Notes: generated from the letters alone by a model not told the origin. Shown: positions 16,211-26,828, numbered from the stretch's first letter. The stretch is DNA of 64,000 nt from an uncultured Rikenellaceae bacterium (GCA_947038405.1 CAMQVY010000005.1:1-64000); one strand, 5' to 3'. Numbers and translations: made by a program.

Positions 16211-17371
16211 TTATCTGAAAAAGTTGTGCATTCTCTCAAATATATTCTGTTTTTCGCTGCATTCAGCCTTCTTAAATGATGCTGAATTAGCTAATTGGCT
16301 AATTAAACTCTTCTCCTCAGATGTTAACTTAGAAGGAACTGCAATATCTATAACAGCTAATATATCACCTCTACCATATCCATTAATATCAGGAAGTCCC
16401 TTACCTTTTAGTCTTAACACTTTACCCGAATGAGTTCCTGGTTCTATTTTTACTTTTGCCTTACCTTCTACAAGAGGGATCTCAATTGAGTCTCCAAGTA
16501 GAGCTGTTGGGATAGTAATGTTTAGATTATATATTAAATCGTTGCCATCTCTAATCAAGTATTTATCTTTCTCTTCCTCTATAAGTACGAGTAAGTCACC
16601 ATTGATTCCACCATGGAATGCAGCATTACCTTTTCCGCTAACAGAGAGTTGAATTCCTTCACCTACTCCAGCAGGTATCTTGATCTCAATAACCTCTTCG
16701 CCTTTAATATTACCGTTTCCTTTACACTTATCACAAGGAGATGTAATTATCTTACCCTCGCCATGGCAAGTTGGACACGCTTTAGTTGTTTGCGTCTTTC
16801 CAAAGAAAGTATTAACGATCTGAGTCACATGACCACTTCCATTACAAGAAGAGCAAGTTGAGTATGAGTTTGAATCTTTAGCACCACTACCTTTACACTT
16901 ATCACAAGATATCATCTTGTTAATCTTCAATTTCTTTGTAGTACCGTTTGCGATCTCTTTAAGATTTAATTTTACTTTTATCCTTAAATCTGATCCTTGA
17001 TTAACTGGAGCTCTTCCTGCTGATCCACCATTGAATCCGCCAAAACCTCCGAATTGACCTCCGAAAATATCTCCAAAATTACTGAAAATATCATCCATAG
17101 AGAATCCGCCACCACCACCGTAGCCGCCGCCATAGCCGCCACCACTGTTTGCAGCTTGGTGTCCAAACTGGTCATATCTAGCTTTTTTATCCTGGTTGCT
17201 AAGTATATCGTAAGCCTCAGCAGCCTCTTTGAACTTATCTTCAGCCTCTTTATCCCCTGGATTTTTATCTGGGTGGTGCTTAATAGCCGCTTTTCTATAC
17301 GCTTTTTTTATCTCGTCTGCATTTGCGCCCTTAGTAACACCAAGCACCTCATAATAATCTCTTTTTGCCAT
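16211..17371 (-). CDS. dnaJ: Chaperone protein DnaJ
   Basis: 386 residues with the full type I layout. The J domain carries the HPD motif (33-35). A Gly/Phe-rich region follows, then four zinc-binding repeats ([32 protein letters not shown]) and the C-terminal substrate-binding domains. DnaJ stimulates DnaK ATPase and delivers unfolded clients. It lies 63 bp after grpE on the same strand; dnaK is not in this window. Confidence 0.98.
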   Translation of the reverse strand: MAKRDYYEVLGVTKGANADEIKKAYRKAAIKHHPDKNPGDKEAEDKFKEAAEAYDILSNQDKKARYDQFGHQAANSGGGYGGGYGGGGGFSMDDIFSNFGDIFGGQFGGFGGFNGGSAGRAPVNQGSDLRIKVKLNLKEIANGTTKKLKINKMISCDKCKGSGAKDSNSYSTCSSCNGSGHVTQIVNTFFGKTQTTKACPTCHGEGKIITSPCDKCKGNGNIKGEEVIEIKIPAGVGEGIQLSVSGKGNAAFHGGINGDLLVLIEEEKDKYLIRDGNDLIYNLNITIPTALLGDSIEIPLVEGKAKVKIEPGTHSGKVLRLKGKGLPDINGYGRGDILAVIDIAVPSKLTSEEKSLISQLANSASFKKAECSEKQNIFERMHNFFR

Positions 17372-17434
17372 AATTATATATATCCTAACATTTTGTATGT
17401 GTATCGAAATCCTAACCTTTTTGTTTCGTTGTTA

Positions 17435-18043
17435 TTACTCTCCAACAACAACTTTTGCGTAACGAACAACCTTATCATTAAGTTTATAACCCTTCTCAAC
17501 AACATCAATAATCTGTCCTTTTTTATCTTCATCAGTAGGGAATTTTGCAATTGCCTCATGGAAATCTGTATCAAGAGGAAGTCCTACTGCTTCAATCTCT
17601 ACAAGCCCTTTATTTTTTAGAGCCTCATTTAGTTTTAGTGAAATTAGAGAAATTCCCTCTCTTATTGCATCTACATCCGTAGCTGTTTCCGTAGCTTTGA
17701 TTGCTCTATCTACATCATCAAGAGTTGGTAGTAGAGCTTTCATTACACCTTCACCTCCGCTAGAGATTAGATCCATCTTCTCTTTAAGAGTACGTTTTCT
17801 GTAGTTGTCAAATTCTGCTGATAATCTCAAATATTTATCTTTCCAGATTTCACTCTCATCTGCCACTTCTGCCGAATTGGCACTGTTATCTACCTCTTCA
17901 TCTGTCATACTGTCATTTGAATCGTCGTTGTCAACGCACTCTTGTGTTTGCTCATCGCAGATGTTTGTCTCATCTACATTAGGTGTGTTGTTGTCAACTG
18001 TTTCGTTTTCAGCTACATTAGCTTTGCAATCTTGTTTTGTCAT
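17435..18043 (-). CDS. grpE: Nucleotide exchange factor GrpE
   Basis: 202 residues. A long acidic N-terminal tail (about 1-70) precedes the coiled coil (KDKYLRLSAEFDNYRKRTLKEK) and the C-terminal beta domain, with the typical ending GYKLNDKVVRYAKVVV. GrpE releases ADP from DnaK. It is first in a grpE-dnaJ operon. I saw no clear TAnnTTTG box or CIRCE-like inverted repeat before it. Confidence 0.96.
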   Translation of the reverse strand: MTKQDCKANVAENETVDNNTPNVDETNICDEQTQECVDNDDSNDSMTDEEVDNSANSAEVADESEIWKDKYLRLSAEFDNYRKRTLKEKMDLISSGGEGVMKALLPTLDDVDRAIKATETATDVDAIREGISLISLKLNEALKNKGLVEIEAVGLPLDTDFHEAIAKFPTDEDKKGQIIDVVEKGYKLNDKVVRYAKVVVGE

Positions 18044-18196
18044 ATCTTTATATTATTATTTTCTTCTATTATTTATTCAAATAACATACCATTAATATTT
18101 TATGTCATGTTGTTTTGTTCCTAATTTCACTATATTGAGAGAACGACACCAACTCATGTTGAATTTTGGAAGTGGTGGTGTGTAGGTTATTTCGCT

Positions 18197-19219
18197 CTAT
18201 TTCTCATCGTATATTGATACTGGTTTTATTTGTGTGTAATCAAAATCACCCCATTGTACTCCAATGTATTCCAATGTATTTAGAATCTCTTCTACGTCCA
18301 TCACCGTTACTAGTTTAAGTCTTGTCTGCTTGAAGTCTGGAAGTCCTTTGAAATATGTAGATAGATGTCTTCTCATCTCTAATATTCCAACTTTATCTCC
18401 TTTTACTTCAACGGATTTAAGTAGGTGCTCTTTTGCGATTGCAACTCGTTCTGCAACAGATGGTTGCAGTAGTATCTCTCCAGTGTTTAAATAGTGTTTG
18501 ATCTCTTTGAATATCCAGGGGCGACCATATGTTGCACGTCCAATCATAATTCCATCAACTCCGTATTCGTCAAATGCTCGTTTTGCACCCTCCGCCGAGT
18601 TAATGTCACCGTTTCCTATTATTGGGATATTTATTAAAGGATTATTTTTAACTTTACCTATAAGGGTCCAATCAGCCTCACCTTTATACATTTGGCTACG
18701 TGTACGACCATGTATAGTTAGTGCTTTTACACCTATATCTTGTAGTCTCAAGGCGATCTCTTCTATGTTTTTGCTATCTTCATCCCATCCGAGTCTTGTT
18801 TTGACAGTAACAGGTAACTTTACAGCCTCTACAATTTGTCGAGTCATCTCAACCATTAGTGGAACATCTTTCATCATACCACTTCCAGCTCCACGACCTG
18901 CGATTTTTTTTACAGGGCATCCGAAGTTAATATCTATTAGATTTGGATTTGCACGTTCTGCAAGGATTGCAGCCTCTACCATAGGCTCAATCGTGTTGCC
19001 ATATATTTGTATTCCAACAGGTCTCTCTTGGTCTGAGATATTCAATTTAGCAATAGATTTTGCTGCATCACGAATCAAACCATCAGCTGAAATGAACTCT
19101 GTGTAGACCATATCAGCCCCAAATCCTTTACACATATAACGAAATGAAGGGTCTGTTACATCCTCCATTGGAGCCAAAAAAAGAGGTTTATCCCCTAATT
19201 CAATATTGTCAATTTTCAC
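18197..19219 (-). CDS. dusB: tRNA-dihydrouridine synthase B
   Basis: 340 residues of the Dus TIM-barrel family. Conserved parts are the FMN-site start LAPMEDVTDPSFR, DINFGCPVKKIAGRGAGSGM with the catalytic Cys, TVKTRLGWD, the LTIHGRTRSQMYKG segment, and GNGDI with IMIGRATYGRPW. It reduces uridines in the tRNA D-loop using NADPH and FMN. It is monocistronic with a TATTTTTG -7 box 22 bp before the start. The DusB subfamily is the best match for a single Bacteroidota Dus. Confidence 0.93.
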   Translation of the reverse strand: MKIDNIELGDKPLFLAPMEDVTDPSFRYMCKGFGADMVYTEFISADGLIRDAAKSIAKLNISDQERPVGIQIYGNTIEPMVEAAILAERANPNLIDINFGCPVKKIAGRGAGSGMMKDVPLMVEMTRQIVEAVKLPVTVKTRLGWDEDSKNIEEIALRLQDIGVKALTIHGRTRSQMYKGEADWTLIGKVKNNPLINIPIIGNGDINSAEGAKRAFDEYGVDGIMIGRATYGRPWIFKEIKHYLNTGEILLQPSVAERVAIAKEHLLKSVEVKGDKVGILEMRRHLSTYFKGLPDFKQTRLKLVTVMDVEEILNTLEYIGVQWGDFDYTQIKPVSIYDEK

Positions 19220-19240
19220 AGTTTACTATATTATTTCCTG

Positions 19241-19248
19241 CAAAAATA
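19241..19248 (-). promoter_or_regulatory. Putative -7 element of dusB
   Basis: TATTTTTG on the minus strand, 22 bp before the dusB start codon. Confidence 0.45.
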
Positions 19249-19437
19249 GTGATATTTGACCAATAAATCAGCATATAAGGCTCATTTTTATAATAAAAAA
19301 ATATTTATTGTATTCTTAGATATAAAAGGGTATCTTTAGTATAGTTTGAAACTTTACTTTTCAGGTTGATTATCTCGAAAATTATGACTATTTTTACGAA
19401 ATATTTTCTATTAAAACTAACTATTAAAAAATATTTT

Positions 19438-21804
19438 ATGATTAAACGTTCTATTTTAGTCTCAGTATTGTCTATGTTTTTGGCTGGTGCCAGCTATGGA
19501 CAAATACGTAAAATTGATGAGGCAAGCTTTGCTGATCTTGAAAAAATGGGTAAAGCATTAGTTATGCCTAAACAAGATGGTGCTGGTGCATTAGTCTCAT
19601 TACCTACTGTTCCTAGAGGATATATCCTAGAGCTTAAAGGTAGTGATAAATTATCTGTTATTAGTGCAGAGGGAGAGATTGGTAATCCAATAACTAATCA
19701 AGATGTAAAGTTGTTTTTTGTTCTGCGTGATCTTAAAACGGGAAATCAAGTTGAAATCACTCATCTTGGAGTTACGATTCCGACTAAAGTGAGTATTGAT
19801 GCGGGTAAAAATGTTAAGCCTGAAGTTGTGCCTGCTCTTCAAGAGTGGATTGGTTTGGATGGTACATTAGCTATCTCGCCAAAGGGTACTATAACATTAG
19901 CTTCTGATACTGAAAAGGAGTTTTTATCACGTGCAGAGATTTTTGCAGCAGACTTAAACGAGATGTTTGGCTTTAAGTATAAAGTAAAAGTTAGCGATAA
20001 AGCGGGTGATATTCACTTCTCTTGGAGTAAGGATGAGTCTCTTGAAAAAGAGGGTTATCGTATCGCAATAGAGGAGGGTATTAAGATTGAAGGTTTAACT
20101 CCTGAGGCTCTATTTTGGGGTACAAGATCAATCCTTCAAATGTTGGTACAAGATGAGACTAGTATATCGAAAGGTATAATTCGTGACTACCCTAAATATG
20201 CTAAGCGTGGATTTATGATTGATTGCGCTAGAAAATTCGTTGAATATGAGTTTTTGCAAGATTATGTAAAAATATGTGCTTTCTATAAGATGAATGATCT
20301 TCACGTGCATTTAAATGATAATGGGTTTAAGCAGTTTTTTGATAATGATTGGGATAAAACATACGCAGCTTTTAGACTTGAGAGTGAGTTCTTCCCTGGG
20401 TTAACATCTAAGGATGGTTTCTACACTAAAGACCAATTTCGTCAACTACAACTTGATGGTATGGAGTTAGGTGTAAATGTCATTCCTGAAATTGATGTTC
20501 CTGCGCACTCACTTGCTTTTAGTCATTATCGTAAATCTTTAGGTAGTGAGAAGTATGGTTTAGATCATTTAGATATTCAAAAAGAGGGTACATATCAGTT
20601 TTTAGACTCTCTTTTTTCTGAGTATTTAGGTGGTGAGAATCCTGTATTTGTAGGTCCAGATGTTCACATCGGTACTGACGAGTACTCTCAATCAGAAGCT
20701 GAGCAGTTTAGAGCTTTTATTGATCACTATTTACGTTATGTTAAGAGTTTTGGTAAGCGTCCACGTTTCTGGGGATCTCTTTCTCATGCAAAAGGTAAAA
20801 CTCCAATTTTAGTTGAAGATGTATTGATGAGCGTATGGTATAACGGATACTCTGATCCTCGTGAAGCAATTGATATGGGTTACCAAGTTATGAGTATTCC
20901 TGATGGACTTACATATATTGTTCCTGCGGCTGGTTATTACTATGACTACTTAAATATTGGACACCTGTATAAGAACTGGGAGCCTAAGACCATCGGCAAT
21001 AAAACTTTTGCTGAAGGACATTCAAGTGTTGAAGGTGGTGCTTTTGCTGTGTGGAATGACCACGTTGGAAATGGAATTTCAGAGCACGATATTCACAATA
21101 GAGTATTTCCTGGAATTCAAGTTATGGCTGAGAAGATGTGGCATGGAGCGAGCTCTACACCATTTGAGTCGTACTCTAAGCTTGCTAAGGTGATGCCAGA
21201 AGCGCCAGGTGTAAATATTGCTGGTCGTATCGAGAGTAAAGGTGCTATTGCTTTGCAATATGATTTCACAACTAAAAAAATGGTTGATATCTCTGGAAAT
21301 GGTTACAATGTAGTCGCTAAAGATGGTGTTAAATGTGTTGGAGATAAAGGTCTTGCTTTTGTAAAAGGTAGTGTTGTTGAGACACCTATCGAAGAGGTTG
21401 GTTATGGCTATAATGTCAATTTTAATATCGTAAGAGATGGTATCGCTGCTGATTCGACTGTGTTGTTTGAATCAGATTTTGCTCAAGTGTTCTTGACAAA
21501 AGGTGAGGCATATAAATTAGGATTTAAAAGAGATGGATACCGCTTCACATTTAAGAATGAATTTAAGCGCGGAGAGTCTTATAATATATCTATTGAGGGT
21601 GATCACAAAGGAACTTCTCTTTATATTGATGGTAAATTGATCGAGCGTTTAGAGGGTAATAAATTAGAGTTTACAAATGCTGCTAGTGGTAAGGTTGAAA
21701 AGTTACATCTTCAACAAACATTACAATTCCCATTACGTTATATTGGTGGCGAGAATGGAACTTTTGTAGGGTCTATAAAGGATTTAAAAGTAACAAAGAA
21801 ATAG
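19438..21804 (+). CDS. Secreted GH20 beta-N-acetylhexosaminidase with C-terminal lectin-like domain
   Basis: 788 residues from the ATG at 19438, chosen because it puts a clean signal peptide (MIKRSILVSVLSMFLAGASYGQ) at the N-terminus; the frame is open 24 codons further up. A GH20b-type N-terminal domain leads to the GH20 barrel. The catalytic Asp-Glu pair is D414-E415 in HIGTDEYS, and VHLNDNGF and GVNVIPEIDVPAHSLAF are typical barrel strands. The last 160 residues look like a LamG/concanavalin-type beta sandwich. Such enzymes release terminal GlcNAc or GalNAc from glycans. A near-consensus -7 box TATCTTTA lies at 19331-19338. The gene stands alone. Confidence 0.9.
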   Translation: MIKRSILVSVLSMFLAGASYGQIRKIDEASFADLEKMGKALVMPKQDGAGALVSLPTVPRGYILELKGSDKLSVISAEGEIGNPITNQDVKLFFVLRDLKTGNQVEITHLGVTIPTKVSIDAGKNVKPEVVPALQEWIGLDGTLAISPKGTITLASDTEKEFLSRAEIFAADLNEMFGFKYKVKVSDKAGDIHFSWSKDESLEKEGYRIAIEEGIKIEGLTPEALFWGTRSILQMLVQDETSISKGIIRDYPKYAKRGFMIDCARKFVEYEFLQDYVKICAFYKMNDLHVHLNDNGFKQFFDNDWDKTYAAFRLESEFFPGLTSKDGFYTKDQFRQLQLDGMELGVNVIPEIDVPAHSLAFSHYRKSLGSEKYGLDHLDIQKEGTYQFLDSLFSEYLGGENPVFVGPDVHIGTDEYSQSEAEQFRAFIDHYLRYVKSFGKRPRFWGSLSHAKGKTPILVEDVLMSVWYNGYSDPREAIDMGYQVMSIPDGLTYIVPAAGYYYDYLNIGHLYKNWEPKTIGNKTFAEGHSSVEGGAFAVWNDHVGNGISEHDIHNRVFPGIQVMAEKMWHGASSTPFESYSKLAKVMPEAPGVNIAGRIESKGAIALQYDFTTKKMVDISGNGYNVVAKDGVKCVGDKGLAFVKGSVVETPIEEVGYGYNVNFNIVRDGIAADSTVLFESDFAQVFLTKGEAYKLGFKRDGYRFTFKNEFKRGESYNISIEGDHKGTSLYIDGKLIERLEGNKLEFTNAASGKVEKLHLQQTLQFPLRYIGGENGTFVGSIKDLKVTKK

Positions 21805-21829
21805 AGGTTTAGGTAATCTCAGTTCATTA

Positions 21830-21864
21830 AAAAAGGTACGAATCATTACGATTCGTACCTTTTT
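21830..21864 (+). terminator. Rho-independent terminator of the GH20 gene
   Basis: A perfect 15-bp stem (21830-21844 with 21850-21864) with a 5-nt loop, 26 bp past the stop codon. Confidence 0.9.
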
Positions 21865-22040
21865 ATTATTAATATATATTGTTGACTAATAATATAGTTT
21901 ATTTATAGTTATATTATTCTAAGTATATTAGGGATTTTACAATCTTGACTACAAGATAGAATCATTCATATCAGTTCTGCAATCAATATAGGTTTGATAT
22001 ATAAACGGTTGTAGATATAATAAATAGTAGATAAAAAAAA

Positions 22041-22068
22041 GTAGCTAGAATATATACATTCTAGCTAC
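22041..22068 (-). terminator. Rho-independent terminator of the metallophosphoesterase gene
   Basis: GTAGCTAGAAT and ATTCTAGCTAC form an 11-bp stem with a 6-nt loop. On the minus strand a run of eight T follows. It lies 11 bp past the stop codon. Confidence 0.85.
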
Positions 22069-22078
22069 TACTTTTTAT

Positions 22079-23149
22079 CTATTTTATAATCATCTTAAAC
22101 TCATCATATGACTCTCGTCTCCAAGCTTTATTTGCAGTAGTTGGAGAGAATCCAAATAAAGGAGAGTAGGTCTTTACTAGTACTGTTTTCCCATCAGGAA
22201 GAAACTCTAATATTCTAAGCCATCCGTCACCGCCATTACCAAACCACTCTCTATCTGCAGTTTGTGCATTAAACATCATTTGGTGGATACTATTACCTGC
22301 CTTATTAATGTCCTCACGCATACTGACGTTATCATCATCATTACCAATAGTGCAGTAGTGACCACAAATAAGCAGACGAATATTTGCAACAGGCTCAATC
22401 AACTTATTCCATATCGCCACACCATAATTTGGCTCAGCAAGGTCATAATCCTCTTCAAGGATGAGCTCTCCATCACCATCTTGGTATGAGTGAGTTAGGA
22501 ATATAACTTTATGATCTGAGAATCTAGTACTTTCAGATATTCTTTTTGCCCAAGAAAGTACTTCATCTCTAGGGGCAAATTCGGTATTAATTATAAGTAA
22601 GTCTCCCCAATACTCTGTTTTGATCTCAAATGCGGCATTCTCAAGTGTCTGCTCACCGTGTACATTAGTATAATAGCTTACCAGACTCTCTTTCCACTTA
22701 CTGTTTCTCTCTACGGGAAAATACTCATTAAATTTTGTTTTCCTATTTTCTGCCCTCACGTAGCCATAGTCGTGGTTTCCCGCACTAATCATATAAGGCA
22801 CTTTGTTATCCAACTTCTCAAACGCCTTTGATGAGGAGATCCACTGCTCTACTCCTGTTTGATCTCCACTAACTCCATCAGGCATCATGTGTTCATTCTG
22901 CTCAACCAAATCTCCCGTACAAAATACAGCCTTTATATTAAGGTTCGCAATTTGAGATGCTGTCCAAGCGGTCATTAGATCCATTACAGGTTGATTCCTC
23001 GCAAATTTAGCATAACTCTGAAGGTCGGGTAAAACAACGATTGAGAATGATTTTGGATCACTCAATGTGGGTTTTACAACAGCGTCTCCCTCTTTAGCTG
23101 ACGAAAATAGAGTCGTAAATACCAATAAGATTATTAATGTATATTTCAT
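22079..23149 (-). CDS. Secreted calcineurin-like metallophosphoesterase
   Basis: 356 residues with a signal peptide (MKYTLIILLVFTTLFSSA). The dinuclear metal-site motifs appear in order: VVLPDLQSYA, FCTGDLVEQNE, SAGNHDYG, FLTHSYQD and LLICGHYC. The HD/GNHD pattern shows a phosphoesterase, acting in the periplasm or outside. The substrate is not predictable; relatives are often near polysaccharide-use genes. It lies 65 bp downstream of the arginine decarboxylase gene on the same strand, so co-transcription is possible. Confidence 0.88.
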   Translation of the reverse strand: MKYTLIILLVFTTLFSSAKEGDAVVKPTLSDPKSFSIVVLPDLQSYAKFARNQPVMDLMTAWTASQIANLNIKAVFCTGDLVEQNEHMMPDGVSGDQTGVEQWISSSKAFEKLDNKVPYMISAGNHDYGYVRAENRKTKFNEYFPVERNSKWKESLVSYYTNVHGEQTLENAAFEIKTEYWGDLLIINTEFAPRDEVLSWAKRISESTRFSDHKVIFLTHSYQDGDGELILEEDYDLAEPNYGVAIWNKLIEPVANIRLLICGHYCTIGNDDDNVSMREDINKAGNSIHQMMFNAQTADREWFGNGGDGWLRILEFLPDGKTVLVKTYSPLFGFSPTTANKAWRRESYDEFKMIIK

Positions 23150-23214
23150 ACTGTTTTTTAATTTTACTGATTATGTATTTATAATAATTGGACAACAATA
23201 TTATTTAGACTTGG

Positions 23215-24606
23215 TTAGTAGCCTAAGATTCTCATCATTGAGCGGTAGCTCTGTTCCTTTGCAAATAACCTTGTGTAGTACTCGTGGTCATTTTTATCTC
23301 TATCTATAATAATATGCTTTGGTGCAGGGGTAAGGCAGTGTTGTATGCCTCCAAATCCGCCTAGAGCCTCTTGGTATGCCCCAGTGTGAAAGAATCCAAT
23401 GTATTGAGGGTCTTTAGATAGCTTTGGAAGGAATATCGCATTTGCATGCGACTCACCACTATAATAATCTTCACTATCACAAGTCAAACCACCTAAGAAT
23501 ACTCGTTGATACTCCTTGTCCCAGTTGTTTATCGCCAAAAGAATGTATCTTTGATTTATACCCCAAGTATCAGGAAGTGTTGTCATAAATGAGCTGTCGA
23601 TCATATACCAACTCTCTTTGTCATTCTGTTGCTTCTGATTGATGATAGAGAATAGCGATGCTCCGCTCTCACCAACTGTAAAAGAGCCAAATTCAGTGAA
23701 GATATTGGGCTCATCAACCTCTGCTTGAGCACATACATTCTTAATCTGAGATACGATCTCTTCAGTCATGTATTCGTAATCATAGTCAAATGCTAGGCTA
23801 CTTTTTATTGGAAATCCTCCTCCAATATTTAATGAGTCTAGGTGAGGACATATTTTCTTTAGTTCGCAATATACAGAAAGACACTTGTTAAGTTCATTCC
23901 AATAGTATGATGTATCTTTGATTCCTGTATTAATGAAAAAGTGCAACATTTTAAGTTGGAACTTTTTATTTTTCTTAATTTTTTGTTGGTAATACTCTAC
24001 AATGTCATTATATCGTATGCCCAATCGAGAGGTGTAGAAGTCAAATTTAGGCTCTTCTTCAGATGCAATACGTATTCCGATTTTGCACGGATGATCTATT
24101 ACAGAGTCAAACAACTCAAGTTCATCTTTATTATCTAATACTGGAATTGTGTTGCAGAATCCATTGTTTATTAATGATGCAATGTTTTGAACATATTGAG
24201 GGCGCTTAAATCCATTACAGATAATGTACCTATTCTTGTCTATTAATCCTCCATCATATAGAGCATTAACAATGTGAATATCATATGCTGAAGATGTCTC
24301 AATATGGATGTCATTTTTCAATGCCTCCTCAAGTATAAACGAAAAGTGAGAGCTTTTTGTACAGTAACAGTAGTTATAAGAGCCTTTGTAGTCCACTTTA
24401 GCCATCGCTACATTGAACATTCTTTTGGTTCTATTGATCTGAGCTGATATTTTTGGTAGGTACGTGATCTTTAATGGTGTGCCATATTGCTTGATAATAT
24501 CCATCAATGGCACGTCATTGAAATTTAATTCATTGTCCGTTACTGAAAATTCATCCTGAGGAAACTCAAAAGTTTGCTCAATAAGATCCATGTATTTATT
24601 CTTCAT
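23215..24606 (-). CDS. speA: Arginine decarboxylase, fold III PLP enzyme (short Bacteroidota form)
   Basis: 463 residues, much shorter than the enterobacterial SpeA. The PLP lysine is Lys84 in YCYCTKSSH. The barrel strands HFFINTG, SLNIGGGFPI (phosphate-binding glycine loop), and the C-terminal LGGLTCDSEDYY with the catalytic Cys-Asp pair match group IV decarboxylases. Sequence character follows the arginine decarboxylases I know from Flavobacteria and relatives, which make agmatine for polyamine synthesis. Ornithine or lysine activity cannot be ruled out from sequence. No agmatine-processing gene is next to it. Confidence 0.85.
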   Translation of the reverse strand: MKNKYMDLIEQTFEFPQDEFSVTDNELNFNDVPLMDIIKQYGTPLKITYLPKISAQINRTKRMFNVAMAKVDYKGSYNYCYCTKSSHFSFILEEALKNDIHIETSSAYDIHIVNALYDGGLIDKNRYIICNGFKRPQYVQNIASLINNGFCNTIPVLDNKDELELFDSVIDHPCKIGIRIASEEEPKFDFYTSRLGIRYNDIVEYYQQKIKKNKKFQLKMLHFFINTGIKDTSYYWNELNKCLSVYCELKKICPHLDSLNIGGGFPIKSSLAFDYDYEYMTEEIVSQIKNVCAQAEVDEPNIFTEFGSFTVGESGASLFSIINQKQQNDKESWYMIDSSFMTTLPDTWGINQRYILLAINNWDKEYQRVFLGGLTCDSEDYYSGESHANAIFLPKLSKDPQYIGFFHTGAYQEALGGFGGIQHCLTPAPKHIIIDRDKNDHEYYTRLFAKEQSYRSMMRILGY

Positions 24607-24787
24607 TTTATCTCTGTGTCGATTAGACTATTAATCTAAGTTAGTTACATGACAATAAATAGTCTGATTTGACTCAGCTACATACGTCATTATTATTATA
24701 ATGCAAAGTAGCTAATTATTTTTTGAATTATCAATACTTTAGCTCTCTTTTATGCGTAATTTAGTAGGTAATACAACTAAAAATTAT

Positions 24788-24795
24788 TACTTTTG
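24788..24795 (+). promoter_or_regulatory. Putative -7 element of the HU-like gene
   Basis: TACTTTTG fits TAnnTTTG, 29 bp before the ATG at 24825; probably drives the cluster that follows. Confidence 0.45.
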
Positions 24796-24824
24796 GAGAA
24801 AATTAGCCTTTCAAAACATTTTCA

Positions 24825-25508
24825 ATGATGATTAATGAAATTATTGTAACCCATTTATCAAGTAACAAAAGATTAGTTATTCCTAGTTTTGGTGCATTTT
24901 TGAAAAAGGAAAATAACACTATAACTTTTGTTGAGTTACTAAAAAAAGATGATGAAGTTTTAACATCTCTTATATCTAAGGGTATGGGGGTGAGCCATGA
25001 GTCTGCACTCTCGATTGTTGATGATTACATCAAATCAATAAAAGAGCAGGTAAGAACTAATGGAACTTATGTTGTTGGAACAATTGGTTCATTTGTAATC
25101 GGTGCGAATGGGGTATATAACCTTGTTTCTAATGACTCGAAAAAAGTTGAGCCTCCAAAGATAGTTAAACCTACTGTAGTGGCTCCAGTTTCAGTCTCAT
25201 CGACAGCGCAAGCAAAGAGCGTAGTGCCAGAGGTTAAACCAAAGATGGTAAGCCCTGTTCAACAGAGTGCCCCATCTGCACAACCATCACAATATCAGGT
25301 TAAATCACCTGTTGTAAAGGGTGCTTATAGTCAAAGTAAATCATCTGAATCAACAGGGTCTTCTGATCGATATAAACTCCAAAAAAGAGGAAATAAAAAG
25401 CAGATGGATCTTGTAATGATTATTGCAATAATTGCAGCTATATTGGCGTTGGCAATTTTGGTGTATGGTGCTATGGTTAGCAATCAAATGCCTGAATTTA
25501 ATCTGTAA
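24825..25508 (+). CDS. HU-CCDC81-like DNA-binding domain protein with C-terminal membrane helix
   Basis: 227 residues. The N-terminal 100 residues look like the bacterial HU-CCDC81 domain: LVIPSFGAFLKKENNTITF matches the HU-like strand and VGTIGSFVIGANGVYNLV a second unit. A Pro/Val/Ser-rich linker (about 110-190) leads to a membrane helix near the C-terminus (LVMIIAIIAAILALAILVYGAMV). This is the common Bacteroidota plan in which the HU-like part faces the cytoplasm and the tail reaches the membrane; related proteins often end in a SPOR domain, which is absent here. It could link DNA or septal structures to the envelope, but its function is unknown. A second ATG is at 24828. Confidence 0.75.
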   Translation: MMINEIIVTHLSSNKRLVIPSFGAFLKKENNTITFVELLKKDDEVLTSLISKGMGVSHESALSIVDDYIKSIKEQVRTNGTYVVGTIGSFVIGANGVYNLVSNDSKKVEPPKIVKPTVVAPVSVSSTAQAKSVVPEVKPKMVSPVQQSAPSAQPSQYQVKSPVVKGAYSQSKSSESTGSSDRYKLQKRGNKKQMDLVMIIAIIAAILALAILVYGAMVSNQMPEFNL

Positions 25509-25589
25509 CCTTTAGTGGTAAAATAGGTGTGTTGTATCTAAGTGTTTTTAGCTTTAAAATAGATAAATTAAATATATTTAACGATATTC

Positions 25590-26828
25590 ATGGATTTACT
25601 TTCGGTCAAACAACGGTTTGGTATTATTGGGAATAGTCCTGTGCTGAACAGAGCATTGGAAATTGCTGTTAGAGTAGCTAGTACCGATCTTTCTGTATTG
25701 GTAACAGGAGAGAGTGGAGTGGGGAAGGAGTTCTTTCCTCAGGTTATTCATGCTTATAGCCCAAGGAAACACAATAAATATATTGTGGTTAATTGTGGCG
25801 CAATTCCTGAGGGAACAATCGACTCTGAGCTATTTGGGCATGAGAAAAATTCATTTACTGGAGCTGCTGAAGCACGTAAAGGGTATTTTGAAGAGGCTGA
25901 TGGCGGGACAATATTTTTGGACGAAGTAGGAGAGTTGCCTCAGTCAACCCAGGTGCGATTGCTTAGAGTGTTACAAACTGGAGAGTTTCTAAGAGTTGGA
26001 TCTTCAATAACCAAAAAAGTAAATGTTAGAGTTGTAGCTGCAACAAATGCAAATATGCAGAACTCTATAGATTCAGGTCGATTTAGAGAAGATTTGTTCT
26101 ATAGACTAAATACTGTTCCGATAAGTGTGCCATCTCTGAGGGAGCGAAAAGAGGATATACACCTCATTTTTAGAAAATTTGCGACAGATATAGCAACTCA
26201 ATATCGTATGCCTGCAATATCTCTTGAGGATGATGCTAGGGTGATGTTGGAGAGCTATCAATGGGCTGGAAATATTCGACAACTAAAGAGTGTTGTAGGG
26301 CAGATATCCGCAATTGAAGAGAACCGTGTGATAGATTCTCGTATTATGAGTAAATACTTGCCTAATACTCATTCAAGAGTTCCAATGGTTGTGAGTGGTG
26401 AGGGGTTGAAAGATTTGAGTGATGAGAGAGATCTTCTATATAAGGTGTTATTTGACATAAAGAGTGATATTAATAAGCTCAAAGCAATGGTTACTGAATT
26501 GATGCCTGATTCTAAATTTGAATCTAAGTTTGACTCTAAATTCGATTCATATAAAAGCGAAGTTAAGGCTCTGTTACCTAGCTCTTTTCACCCAACACAT
26601 GAAGGGGAGAGTGCTATAAATAACGACTTGATGTTTGTTGATAGTGAAGAGGTGATTTATGATAATCTTCCATCGGTGGAGATGACTAAAGAGCAGGCTC
26701 AGCGAGAGAGTATAATAAAGGCTTTGAAAAAAAATAATGGAAAACGTAAAGAGGCAGCAAAAGAGTTGTTTATATCTGAACGTACACTATATCGAAAAAT
26801 TAAAGATTTAAATATAAATGAATTTTAA
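25590..26828 (+). CDS. Sigma-54-dependent transcriptional activator without receiver domain
   Basis: 412 residues, starting almost directly with the AAA+ domain. Walker A is GESGVGKE (40-47), Walker B lies in [12 protein letters not shown], and the arginine-finger region FREDLFYRL is present. The GAFTGA loop that contacts sigma-54 reads NSFTGA (87-92), so its first glycine is replaced. A linker holds three copies of a four-residue unit (SKFE/SKFD, 308-319). The C-terminus is a Fis-type helix-turn-helix ([21 protein letters not shown]). It overlaps lptE by 11 bp. This order, activator-lptE-unknown-secG, is conserved in Bacteroidota as I recall. Its target promoters are unknown. Confidence 0.9.
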   Translation: MDLLSVKQRFGIIGNSPVLNRALEIAVRVASTDLSVLVTGESGVGKEFFPQVIHAYSPRKHNKYIVVNCGAIPEGTIDSELFGHEKNSFTGAAEARKGYFEEADGGTIFLDEVGELPQSTQVRLLRVLQTGEFLRVGSSITKKVNVRVVAATNANMQNSIDSGRFREDLFYRLNTVPISVPSLRERKEDIHLIFRKFATDIATQYRMPAISLEDDARVMLESYQWAGNIRQLKSVVGQISAIEENRVIDSRIMSKYLPNTHSRVPMVVSGEGLKDLSDERDLLYKVLFDIKSDINKLKAMVTELMPDSKFESKFDSKFDSYKSEVKALLPSSFHPTHEGESAINNDLMFVDSEEVIYDNLPSVEMTKEQAQRESIIKALKKNNGKRKEAAKELFISERTLYRKIKDLNINEF

